Source: Biomphalaria glabrata (Eukaryota; Mollusca; Gastropoda; Planorbidae). From it: a DNA stretch of 64,000 nt. Where the stretch lies: positions 10,978,221 through 11,042,220 of the forward strand of contig NC_074728.1 in the NCBI RefSeq assembly GCF_947242115.1, in the 5' to 3' direction. How positions within the stretch are numbered: position 1 is the stretch's first letter; every line of letters starts with the position of its first letter. This document shows, one piece after another, positions 50,501 to 62,500 of this stretch. Below the pieces are notes generated by a model that saw only the letters and a program-made list of their open reading frames with translations, was not told where the DNA came from and made no database searches. The translations under genes and the position numbers were made by a program.

Positions 50501-53500
50501 GTATTATTAAAGCGAGCTGATTACAATCAAAGAGTCCACCAAAACGACACCCCCGGTGGATCCCCCTGGCGTGGGGCCGTCAGTGTCTGTGTGTTTCAGG
50601 GAACGAAGCAAAAAAGGTTAACGGACAGAAAAGAAACAGTTCTAGCAAAAAACTTAGAGCAAACACAAATAGACCAAACCTTGTCTTGATTGCAGTGCTG
50701 TATTTGAGGAAGGGCAGCCGTGCCACTGTGAATCCACAAGAGAAGGGCCCCCACAACAGAGATAGTGAATTCACAGGAGAGTGGCCCCCACAACAGAGAT
50801 AGTGAATTCACAGGAGAGTGGCCCCCACAACAGAGATAGTGAATTCACAAGACAGTGGCCCCCACAACAGAGATAGTGAATTCACAAGAGAGTGGCCCCC
50901 ACAACAGAGATAGTGAATTCACAAGACAGTGGCCCCCACAACAGAGATAGTGAATTCACAAGAGAGTGGCCCCCACAACAGTGATAGTGAATTCACAAGA
51001 CAGTGGCCCCCACAACAGAGATAGTGAATTCACAAGACAGTGGCCCCCACAACAGAGATAGTGAATTCACAAGAGAGTGGCCCCCACAACAGTGATAGTG
51101 AATTCACAAGACAGTGGCCCCCACAACAGAGATAGTGAATTCACAAGACAGTGGCCCCCACAACAGAGATAGTGAATTCACAAAAGAGTGGCCCCCACAA
51201 CAGAGATAGTTAATAATCATTACTTCACAGCAACCTTTACATGCTTTGTTTTTCAGGCTATCGAGGCTAACCCTAGTGCTAAAGGATTTGCTCCGGAAAA
51301 TAGATGGAATGGAAATCATCGATGACTTTTCGTCTCAACAAACTCGCCAAACTCCATTCGGTAACGCGGTCATTTTGTTTTTCATCAATGGAATTTGCTT
51401 TCGGACATATTACAACAATCTTTGTTGAAACAATTTGATTGGCAATACGTTTTTGAAAGACTTGAGGGAAATTAATAACGGACTTCCGCTCCTTTGTTGC
51501 CTCATGGCCTCTGACCTCCAAATTCGGCATTGCTTGAGTGTGAACCGGCTTTTCGAAGTGAAAATCGGACTTCACAGGCCCTCATTGAGTTCAAAGTGCG
51601 TTGGGCGTAATCCTATTCTTTTTTGAAGTAACGTCTGTGTCATATAAGATAAGACATGAGATAAGTTATTAATTTTTGTACTATGGTAGTCTTCTGGAAA
51701 AAATTGATTCCCCTTTCTCCAAGGTTAAGGCAAGAATTAGGCAGCATTTCAAGGTAGCATTTCAAGGTAGCACTGAATAGATTTGTGTTCTTTCCATATA
51801 TGTGTCTTTAATTAATAAAGCAACGACGTCAAAACTACTGCCCGAGGTCCACATCTGGCCCGTGGCGTGATGATGTTTGGTTCTCGTAACCCTAAACCGT
51901 TATGTACACTACGTTATTGGATTATAGCCTTTTTTGTACACTACCTTTACCGGATTATAGCCCTTTATTGGATTATATCCCTTTTCTCACACTACCTTAT
52001 TGGATTATAACCCTGTTATTGTGATATTCACCTTTTTTGTCTTTTTTTAAAACTTCTCTTATCCAGTTTATTGACCGATTTATTTCTCTTATTTCCAGTT
52101 CCAAAGAATTGATATAGGTCTTGCTTACTGGTGCAAATAATTGAACTCTTTATTGACTTTATTCATTATTGTTTTCTAGATGTATTCGCATATAAAAGAT
52201 AAGGCTCTTAAATATGTTCTTACAAAACTTCTGTTCAGGTATCGAACTGCTACTTCGAATAATGAGATCTCCCTGTAACGTGTTGCTCGACCAGTCGATG
52301 GCGTGGATATGTCCGTAGTGGCCCTGGAAATGACACAATATGACAAGGAATACAAACCTAGAAATGGTTTAATAGTCTCTGAGGTAACTCAATCCTGGAA
52401 AGGCATTCTATATCTGAGCAAATATGGAATCTCAATAGTTGACAGGAGTTGCTTAATACAAAGTCTACATCAACTCATTCTGGTATACAGACAATACAGT
52501 ACATGTTATGTCTCCCATTTATTACCACGGATCAAGTTGAAACTTTGCACGATAATTTATTGTGATTAATTGTGAGATGACAACACACGTGAATCAATAC
52601 AAAAAATTCACCAATTAGTTAATTAAAGAGAGGGATTTTTTTTTGAAAGCGAAAAGGGCAATAAATCTAACAGTATTGAGATAAATGTCTTTAAATGTTG
52701 AGTATTTTCCCATGGATTTTTTAAAAGTTTTTTTTGTTGTTGTTTTTTTTGCTAATAAATTATTTTCTTTTTGATTTCCTACACGTTCTTGGAAAGCTGA
52801 GCTCTCTGTGAAACTGAGATTCTAGCCTAGTTTTAAAAAAAACACAAATTCTGTGTCCTCGGTGATCTATAGAGCAGATGATATATACAGGTCATTAGAG
52901 CTTTGTTGGACTCAGAGGCGCCCAAAGATCCCAAAATTAAAAATCCAGGATTTGAACCCGGGACCCCCAGTTCAGAAACCGAGCGCTTTATCGCTCAGCC
53001 ACAGTGCAAGTTTATATTAAAGTAAGAATTTAAAAATGTGTAATTTACATCGAGATTTGAACTCGAGTCCCCCATGGTTAGAAGGGGTAGAGCTACTTAT
53101 ACCACTAATCAAGCCGTTCCAGTTATCTGATCCTCTGTATTGAACCAATTGGTCAAGCCAACATCGGTAAACTAACAAATCTATATAAAAAAGGATGACA
53201 AATATGCGAGATTTCACAGAATTAAAAATAAAATATCTGGCATTTAAAGGCCAACTAGCGTGGCATATGCTTTATATTTACCTGGCATAAATCGTATAAT
53301 CACAAGGCAATGTCTCAACATTATACCCTCGGATCTTTTGGATGTAGAGAACCTGAACTTAACTTAATGATTCACTTAAGTTTAAGCGTTGAGAAACTCA
53401 ACTAAAGTTTTCTAGACTTGTCCTTGAGGACATTTGACTTGAGATTGGTGGGAGTGGGGGGGGGGACTCACCTGGCATTTCCCTGACAAAGCCCAAACCT

Positions 53501-56500
53501 CCTCCTCTTTACCTTCCACTGACTGCAGAGAGTAAATGTGGACAGTTTTGTCGGTACCTCCTGCCGCAATCTTTTTTTGATCTTTTAAAAAAAAAGATGA
53601 TAAAGGGAGATAGACGATTTAAACAGACTTTTTCGATAGGAACTCAAGAGTTAAGGTTTCTTTCAAAGCAGGATTAGGTCCACAACGTCTCAAACTAACG
53701 GATGTGATGAAATGATCATTTAGAATCTAGATGATGGGTAGAGTCTGGACAGAGGTATGGGTGGAGAGCCATATCTCAATCCTGGCATCTGGAAGAAATC
53801 CTTCACTGTGGTCAAAAGGTCAAAAGTGTGAAACATTTGTCGTGAACTTATTGTCGTTGAACCGGTTGTCGGTGAAAAAATTTGGCACTATTAAGTTGTA
53901 AGAAAAGATCTTCTTGGTCTGGAATAGCCTCCGCGTCAAATTTGGTAACAGCGTTTAATTTCCGACAATCTATGCAAGTACGTACTGTTGAGTCTTTTTT
54001 CTTAACCAAAACAACAGGAAATGCATAGGGCGATTGAGACGCTTCAATAATGTCCATTTGAATCATGTTCTCTATCTCCTTGTCTTAAGACATCTCTCAT
54101 ATGAATAGGAACTGCGTATGGCCTCAGTGTAATAGGCTTTTCTGTTGTGAGCTCAATGTTGAATGCTTTAACCTTCGCTTTACCCGGTATAGCAGTAATT
54201 ATATCTTTATACTTCTCAACTAGCGTCTGAATTTGTTCTCTTTGGGATTCAGTTAATTCAGTATTGATACTAATATGTTCCCTGGAATTAGTACTCTCAA
54301 GAGTAGGTAACTCAGTAACTTCATCCTCTTGGTTTTCCTCTTCTTGGTCGGTTACAAGGGACGCTATGCACGCAAGGTCAAAAGGACGCAATCACGAGCC
54401 TTAACGGACATAAACTGAGGATTGAGTCCCTGTAATTGTACTCGTACCTTCGTGGAACAATATTCTGGGTGGGTGAGAAAAGCCTAAATACGGATCTCGA
54501 AAACGACTCGGACGATTTCCCTAGAAAACTCAAGCTCAAGTATACAAAGAAATAAATTTAAATTTGGCTAGAGAAGTAGAAAATCTTTATCTTCAAGACT
54601 ATCTAGTAGGCATTACATTATTCAATAGTTTAATAAATCGATGTTCAGGAACATTTCGCCCATCGTCTTCTAGTATTAGATCTAAGGGCCTATCAATAGA
54701 ATATTATTAAGTGTAGTTAGTGCAGTACTAGTAGATTTGTACATTCGCATTACCAGGATTTTTTTCTCTGGGGAGGGGAATGTGGCGGGGGTAAAAAATG
54801 TTCCAATGTTTCCAACATTATAGCTCTATCCGTTGTATAAAGGAGGTACTGTCTTATTTACACAACTTCTTTTTTTATTTACATAGTTCTTTTTTCCCTT
54901 AGTGCTATTTTCTGTTCTATACATTCTATTTGAATGTTTTTTTCCTGACTATTTCATTATCCATGATAAAAAACAAGGATAGAACCTTGTACATAAAAGT
55001 GACATTAAGTAAAATAAAAAAAAAAGACTTGCGGTCTAAAGGGCAGGTGATGTTAAGAGCATCTATTTCTTTGGCTAACAGTTGACGAGCAAGGCCTCAT
55101 GTGGTCAGCACTACGACCAAACGTCTTTACTTTCCCCAAATACGTCATGTGCCCATTAGAGTTGGCTGGAAGGGGCACCCTAGGAGAGAGAAAGACAACA
55201 GAGAGATTATGGGGAAGAGATTTAAATAATTGTCTTTCAGAATTACTTGATGAGCTCTACATATAGAACATTGTTTTTATCTTCATCCCATGGCGTGTGG
55301 TGGTAGATTATTAAAGCGCTTTATTTTCCAACCCAAAAAGTTTTAAGTTCCAATTCCAAAATTTGATTTTCTAATTGTATCTGACATATTTAGGGGGAAA
55401 AAAGGCGGTTGGTCATTATGCTGGCCACAGGTCACCCTCGTTAACTATCAGCCATAGAAACAGCTGAGCATCATCTGCCCCTACAGTTTAAAAGTCTGAG
55501 AAGATACTTTTTTTTTAGTCTTTAATAAATTTTAAGTGATGAACTTTTTTTTTCAAAGTGATATTGAGAGTAGTATTTAAAAAGAACCAATTAGTATGTA
55601 ATAAAAACAAAAACCTTGCGAAAGTTTGACAGTGGTGATTGCCCCTGTTGAAATCTTTTTATTGTAAATTTCCAGCACTGAAATGTCCGTTCTCAACACT
55701 TGTAGGATCACCAGGCTGACAAAGAGATACAAATAAGAATTAGTATTGACAAAAGGGTTGGGCGAATCGCGACTATAGAGCCACTGGCGTCTCTAGAAGA
55801 GAACAGTTCGGCTCGAGTGAAAGGGATAGAGAATATCTGTGAGTTTCATTATGGTAACTTTAAATTTGGTAAAAGACACAAAAGTTAAATAGTCATTTAG
55901 AATAATAACAAAAGCCTCGAATGGTATCTGTATTTCAGATTTTATTAGCATCGCCAGAAAAAAAAATTGTCTATCACTAACGTTAAACTTGACGACTTTA
56001 TTGTTTGAAAGATTTATTTGTTTATTTTAAAATAAGATTTGAAATGTCTTCTGTAATAAAAAATTTCCCAGACGCTCTTACAAAATATTCAGAAATGTGT
56101 AGCTGAGTGACAGCTTGTTTAACTATCAGAAGAGTTCGAATCACGGTTATAAATAATATTTATCGTATTTTTTTTTTCATTATTTTTTTTCAGCTTTTGC
56201 TTTTCATATGTAGTCATTATTTTAAAGTTACTTACTGTCCGTCCTTGGTCCCCAGTACAAGCAGTTCCCCCTCTTTGTTAATGTCCACACAGAGAAACGG
56301 ATAGCCCTTCATGCATAGCTTCCAGACAGGCTCTCTTGTCTCCGAGTTCAGCTTACAAATCACGCCATCAGTAGAGGCCGTGATAATGTCAGCGCCAAGG
56401 AACGACTGCTCGATCTTCTGCACAGCTCGCAAGTCTCCAGTGTGGCCCTGGAAAACAGCAAAAGTCAACAAGTCCTTCCTTCCACTTACACGTAAATCTG

Positions 56501-59500
56501 TTACAAAATTACTTATCATTTACGCTTATATAAAAACCTAGCATATCATTTCCAAAATACCTAGATTAATGATCTTCACATATTGGTATATAACAAAATA
56601 AAACGTCGTGCTCTCTCATGCAGAGACACTTTTTTTTTTTAATTATGCATTAAAACTTTAAATCGACGAAATAGCGAAAGACAAAATAGCGAACGACAAA
56701 ACAGCGAACGACAAAATAGCGAACGACAAAACAGCGAACGACAAAACAGCGCCGACTTAATAGTTTTGACAACAATAACGCCTTCAGAGAGATACAGAAA
56801 GGTATTATATCTGTGGCTGGAAAGAAACTAACTATATTCTTTTCAATATATTAATTATTTGAATATGACTTGATATTACTCATTTGATTTCTATAGTGAT
56901 GTCAATAAAAATTTTGTAGACTTAATTCGTTCCGAGAGTAGGAAGACAAAAATAAAGGGAGTCAACAAGAAATACAAAAACTTTGACAACCAAAACAAAG
57001 AGTAATTGTATCCGTTAGTTTGGGTCAGTCACGTACATTCTCGTATGATTGACCTAGAATTTAGAAAATGTTTAATAGAAATATTTTTATCGATTGTTTT
57101 TGTCTAGCTTTTACCATTCTCAGTGCGCTATGATCCTATCACTTGTCTGCACCAGATACGAAACGGGAGGAGGGGGGAAGAAGGGGGGTATCTTGGTGAA
57201 TGTTTACATAATCCTTTTTAAATGCATAAACAAAATATTTACTCAGATGGCTTATTCAACTTATAGGCCTACTACCACAGCTGTTAAGTAGGTTTTCTTT
57301 CCCTTGTTCAATATATTGAATAAAATAATTAATTACCAATAGTTAATTAACTAATTTTATTTTTTTTTAATTATTCTTGTGTTGACAGGTACAAGAAATA
57401 ATTGCTCCATATCTCAGCTTGAACCGAGAACGGGTGTGGAAGAAATAACGTGTACAAACTTTGTACCAGACAGAGTGAGTTGATAGAAGCTTTGTAAAAA
57501 AAACAAACAAAAAAAACACTAAAAACAAACGCGAACAAATGTAACTCTATTTGGAACAGCTACAACTTGTTCTTCTTGGACGTAGTTTTGTCAGCGTTCG
57601 ATGGGGAGCTAGTTCCGGGACCCCTGTAATGCAAACCGTAAGTTTATTGGAGAAAACGCAGCACAGAACATATAGTCCAATACAAATTTGGCCAGGAGTT
57701 TTTTATTATAGTTTCTCAGCTTACAGTTCTGAGACTATGCCATATCAAGGCAGAACTTACTTGCGTGATAGGGACGTCATCTAGAGTGACCCCTTCCAGA
57801 GGAGTCGCCGACTGGTTTAAGTTGACATAGATCAGAGAGTTCATTGTTGTACCCAGCACTAAGGTAGAGGTGGCGCCATCATCCGAGGGTAGTAGAAGCA
57901 GGCATCGGGCTCCACCTTCAGATTTCGGCAACTGAAAATTTTGAGGACTCTCTTAATACTGCATATATGCTAATATAACTTCATTTAGCGAGTTGGGGAT
58001 TTCGGGAACACTATTCTAGCTTACTACTATCCATACTATCTAAGAGAGGACATAACTAAAATTGTGGATCTTGAAGAAACAAAGGAAACAATAACTTTAT
58101 TTCCCAGAGGTATTTGTTTAAAAATAATACATTGCACATATATAACAAAATATGTCTAAAAATGCATGCATACAACAGTCTCGCGAAACCAAAGCCATTG
58201 ATCCAACTGGGCACATCCATTGTCTTCCGAGACACAAGGAGCCATATATACACAACAGCCTCCCTCAAACATATCATGTAAAGCATACATCCGAAATTTG
58301 GCTTTTATTAAATCATGTTATTTCCAAGAGAGCAAAAGTCTGTACTTTGTGATTGGTGACTTGTGAACGTCTCTATGATTGTATAAAGGCGATGCGAGGA
58401 AATATAAAAATACACAATATATACTTGTGTTAAGGGACGATTAGAAATTAATTATTTGTTTTCGGTATTAGAGGAAGTTTTGACTTGGTGAGAATGATGT
58501 GACTAGTAAAAACAAGACTAGATTTTAGAGATAAAACGAAATACCAGCCGACGTAAACAGACTACTTCCTGGACAACGTAGAAATAAGTCGCATTTAATG
58601 AACGGTTCCCATCATTGCTATTAAACTTGTTCGACATTCAGTATCATCGCCAACTAGTTTCTATGGATTGTCCGGCCTTTCGCTGGTGTCATTGGATGAA
58701 GTATTACGTTGAGTGTTATCTCCATTTGGCTTGTAAGAATTAGACACCGTGGAAGCGCCTAACACTTGCAATTACTGCCAAAATGTTAAACATACAATCA
58801 GCGACTGCCTACAGTTTGTCGTTGTATGTGGTATTTAAAAGTCAGGTTAGTTTGTTTTTTTTTTTGTTTTTTTTTTGCAATGGATTAGAACTTACAGTAA
58901 CCTATGAAAATAAATAACTTTTAAGGAAGATACCAATAGCAAAGCTATAGCTTTAAACCAATACAGTACCACTGTGTTAACTGACCTGCAGTGTTCCTTC
59001 TTTGTCCATATTCTTCCGCCAGGACCAACAGTGAAATGCCCCATCCCGCCCGGCTGTCAAAAGATGACCTCGATATTGAAGCACACTTAAAACAGACCCC
59101 TAGGAAAAAAAACATATTTCTTCATAAGATTTAACGTCCCTTTAGTCCCTTTGTTCATTTAATTTTCAATAAGGAGTTTTTCTGCTGTGCCCTACAGCTC
59201 CTCTATGAGTTCGAGTAACACCTGGGCCTCTATCTTACTTACATCATGTCCGTGTTTAACGAAGTTTGTTATGCTGTTCCCCCCATTCCCCCAAATGTAG
59301 ACTGTTCCATTAGAATCCCCTGTAATGAGATCGCCCTTCTGGTTGTGGCTTAAGCAGTTGATGTATCTCGCCTTCAGGAAACCCTAAGAAGAGAAATAAA
59401 ATATGGTGTATTATAAAACAACAAAAGAAAACAGCGCCAAATAACAACAGAATGGAACTAAACATGATAAAACATCTCTCATGAAACCACACGTAAAACA

Positions 59501-62500
59501 GTCTACATAGTGAAATAAAAACGTCACGTTCTTGTTAGAAAGCCTCCGTCTGTCGGAGTGGATTCTTGTACACTTCTTTTTTCCACTTCCCAGTCTCGGA
59601 TCAAGTTAAAATTGTGCATAATTATTCATTTTGATGACAACACAGGATTGAATGAAAATAAATTGGTTAATTTTTTTATTAGTGATGATAAATAAATTTT
59701 GTTTTATACAGATAAATGGTAGACAAAAATTGCAATATTGAGAGATATATCAACGATCGAAGGTGCTCTCCCTTCAGTCAATAAAAGCTTTTTTTAAAAG
59801 TATTTTTAATATTTTGCATGTTTTAGAAATCTTCAGTTCACTTATAGTAATATCTATGCTTTTCCTTAAAGTTATTTGGACAAGCTTTACTATTCCCTGA
59901 TCCAAGAGGACATTTTTAACCTCAGGAACCCAGGTATATCATTCTTTGGTAAACCAAGAATTTATTCCTGATGTGCACAGGTATTCCCGAAATCCTCCTA
60001 TCCTGTAAAGAGTTTAATGACGTACCTCATAATTGGGCTGCGCTGAAGGTTGGACACGCCTTGCCTCTACATAAACCTTCCACCAAGACAAATGTTCTTT
60101 CCCGCAGGTGACCAGCAGTTCAGGGTACTTTGGGTTGAAGCCCATATCGCATAGTAGCTCAGTAGAGATCTTGGGAGATGACAATATATGTTACAGTCCT
60201 TATCGTGTTCAAACGCACTGCCATGATTTTGAAAAGGGGTAGCCATAAATGATTGGGAGGGGGGAAAGGGGAGAGACAAAAGCAGAGAGAATACAGCCTG
60301 TGGTTTTGATTATCCCGGTTCAAATTCTGCCCGCCGACATGTTGGAGTTAGGACTAGGATGTAATAAAGGGCTAGAATGTAATAAAGGGCTAGAATGTAA
60401 TAAAGGGCTAGGATGTAATAAAGGGCTAGGATGTAATAAAGGGCTAGGATGTAATAAAGGGCTAGAATGTAATAAAGGGCTAGAATGTAATAAAGGGCTA
60501 GGATGTAATAAAGGGCTAGAATGTAATAAAGGGCTAGGATGTAATAAATGGTTAGGGTGTAATAAAGGGCTAGAATGTAATAAAGGGCTAGGATGTAATA
60601 AAGGGCTAGAATGTAATAAAGGGCTAGGATGTAATAAAGGGCTAGAAAGTAATAAAGGGCTAGAATGTAATAAAGGGCTAGGATGTAATAAATGGTTAGG
60701 ATGTAATAAAGGGCTAGGATGTAATAAAGGGCTAGGATGTAATAAAGGGATAGGATATAATAAAGGGCTAGCATGTAATAAAGGGCTAGAATGTAATAAA
60801 GGGCTAGAATGTAATAAAGGGCTAGAATTTAATAAAGGGCTAGAATGTAATAAAGGGCTAGGATGTAATAAAGGGCTAGGATGTAATAAAGGGCTAGGAT
60901 GTTATCATCTTCAAGTCTATAGAAACGTTTAAAACATGTAAAACTAAGTTCACAAACTTCACAAACAAACAAACACTTCCTAGACATCTAGTTTGAAAGT
61001 TTAAATAGAAGGAAGCAGAGGAGATAATACCTACAAAGTAATTTCATTTTTAACTAGTTATCTCCCTTGTCTATACATACACACATACGAAATACAGCGC
61101 ACGCAATCGCACACACTCACACATTCTGCCCCGCCCCCAAAGCTGACACTTGGCTAAAACACACGTATTTAAAATAATGGCAACAATCTACTTAATTCTG
61201 AAAATGTTTTGAGGTTTTGTTTTTCAAAAGGTTATTTGATAATATCTGACAGATCTCCAGTTCTTTACGTGTGGTGCAGAGATTGGATCCGGTGGAATGG
61301 TTATCACTGACAGGAAAAGGGGCAAAAGCGAGCTAGTTCCGCCTAAACCAGTAAGCTTCAGGCAGGAGTGGCTCGTTAGCCTTGGACAGCTACAAGAAGG
61401 TAAATTCTAATCTAAACCTCAGCAGCTTTGCGGCTACGTCAAAACATAGGGAAGACTTCGGGAGACGACCATGAGAAAAAATCAGGCGGTCGGTGACCCT
61501 TAGGTTGCCGCTGACCACAAACTGCATCAGGTCGAGACTATTCGTCATAGAAGGTCTCAACGCTGAATTGAAATGTCACAGCCTGTAAGCATTTCGGACA
61601 AATAGCTCGTTGCAAAGATATACAGATCTGTGACGTGGTCTAAACTGTTCACAGATTGTGACTTTGCAGTTCAGTGTCCAGGCTGCTTGGAAAGCGGGGG
61701 GGGGGGGGGGGGAAGGAATGCTGTGGGGCCGGCTAATATCGACTATAGCTAATACCCAGACTTTCATCTAATTTTTATGAAATGATCCATAGTCTCACCG
61801 TGACTGAAAGAGATCAACTTTATATTTTATATGGGTAAGTCTTATTTTCATCCTCCTGACAACTTACAAATGTCTCAGCCACCAGACTTCCTTCTTTCAC
61901 GTCCCAGAGAGTCAGTTTCTTTTCTTGGGAGTTGTCTGCGCATGCCAGGATATCCTAGATACCCCACATTAAAAATTTAAAAAATGCGTTTTTAGGATGA
62001 TATATGACATGAGATCAGCAAATTTGTAAGCATTAATTTTAAGATCAGTAAAAAAAAGTCTTTAAAAGTTTGTTGAATCATAACAGAAAATATAATAATT
62101 TTTGATATTTATTTTTAAACTTTTCATTTTCTTTTTACCATACTTCTATTCAGGTTAGAACTTTATGGAGGATGGAAAAATCTGAAAGCTGATCTCAAAA
62201 ACGGCCTTAACGATTTTCTTAGAAATTTAAAAGTTGATTTATATCGCTGAGAAAAGAATTTCTAGCTCTTTGGCCACACGTGGAAAACTCTACTAAAATG
62301 AAATAAAAAATAAATAAATGAACTATCTCTATTTTAAGTTCGTCGCAACAGTTTGCCATGAATTTTCTTCCACTCACTTTGGTTACTTTTGGGTCGTGGA
62401 GGCGCCATTTTGTTTTTATTGATGCACTAGTAAGCCTCCCACCATAGACATATATATATATAGACTGGACGATAAAGAACAAATTATTATCGGAAATATT

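Noticed and set aside
60249-60932. 227-codon frame of CNKGLG repeats (+) and 154-codon ILALYY frame (-)
   Set aside because: Both are products of the 18-bp minisatellite inside a SINE and have no splice or start context.
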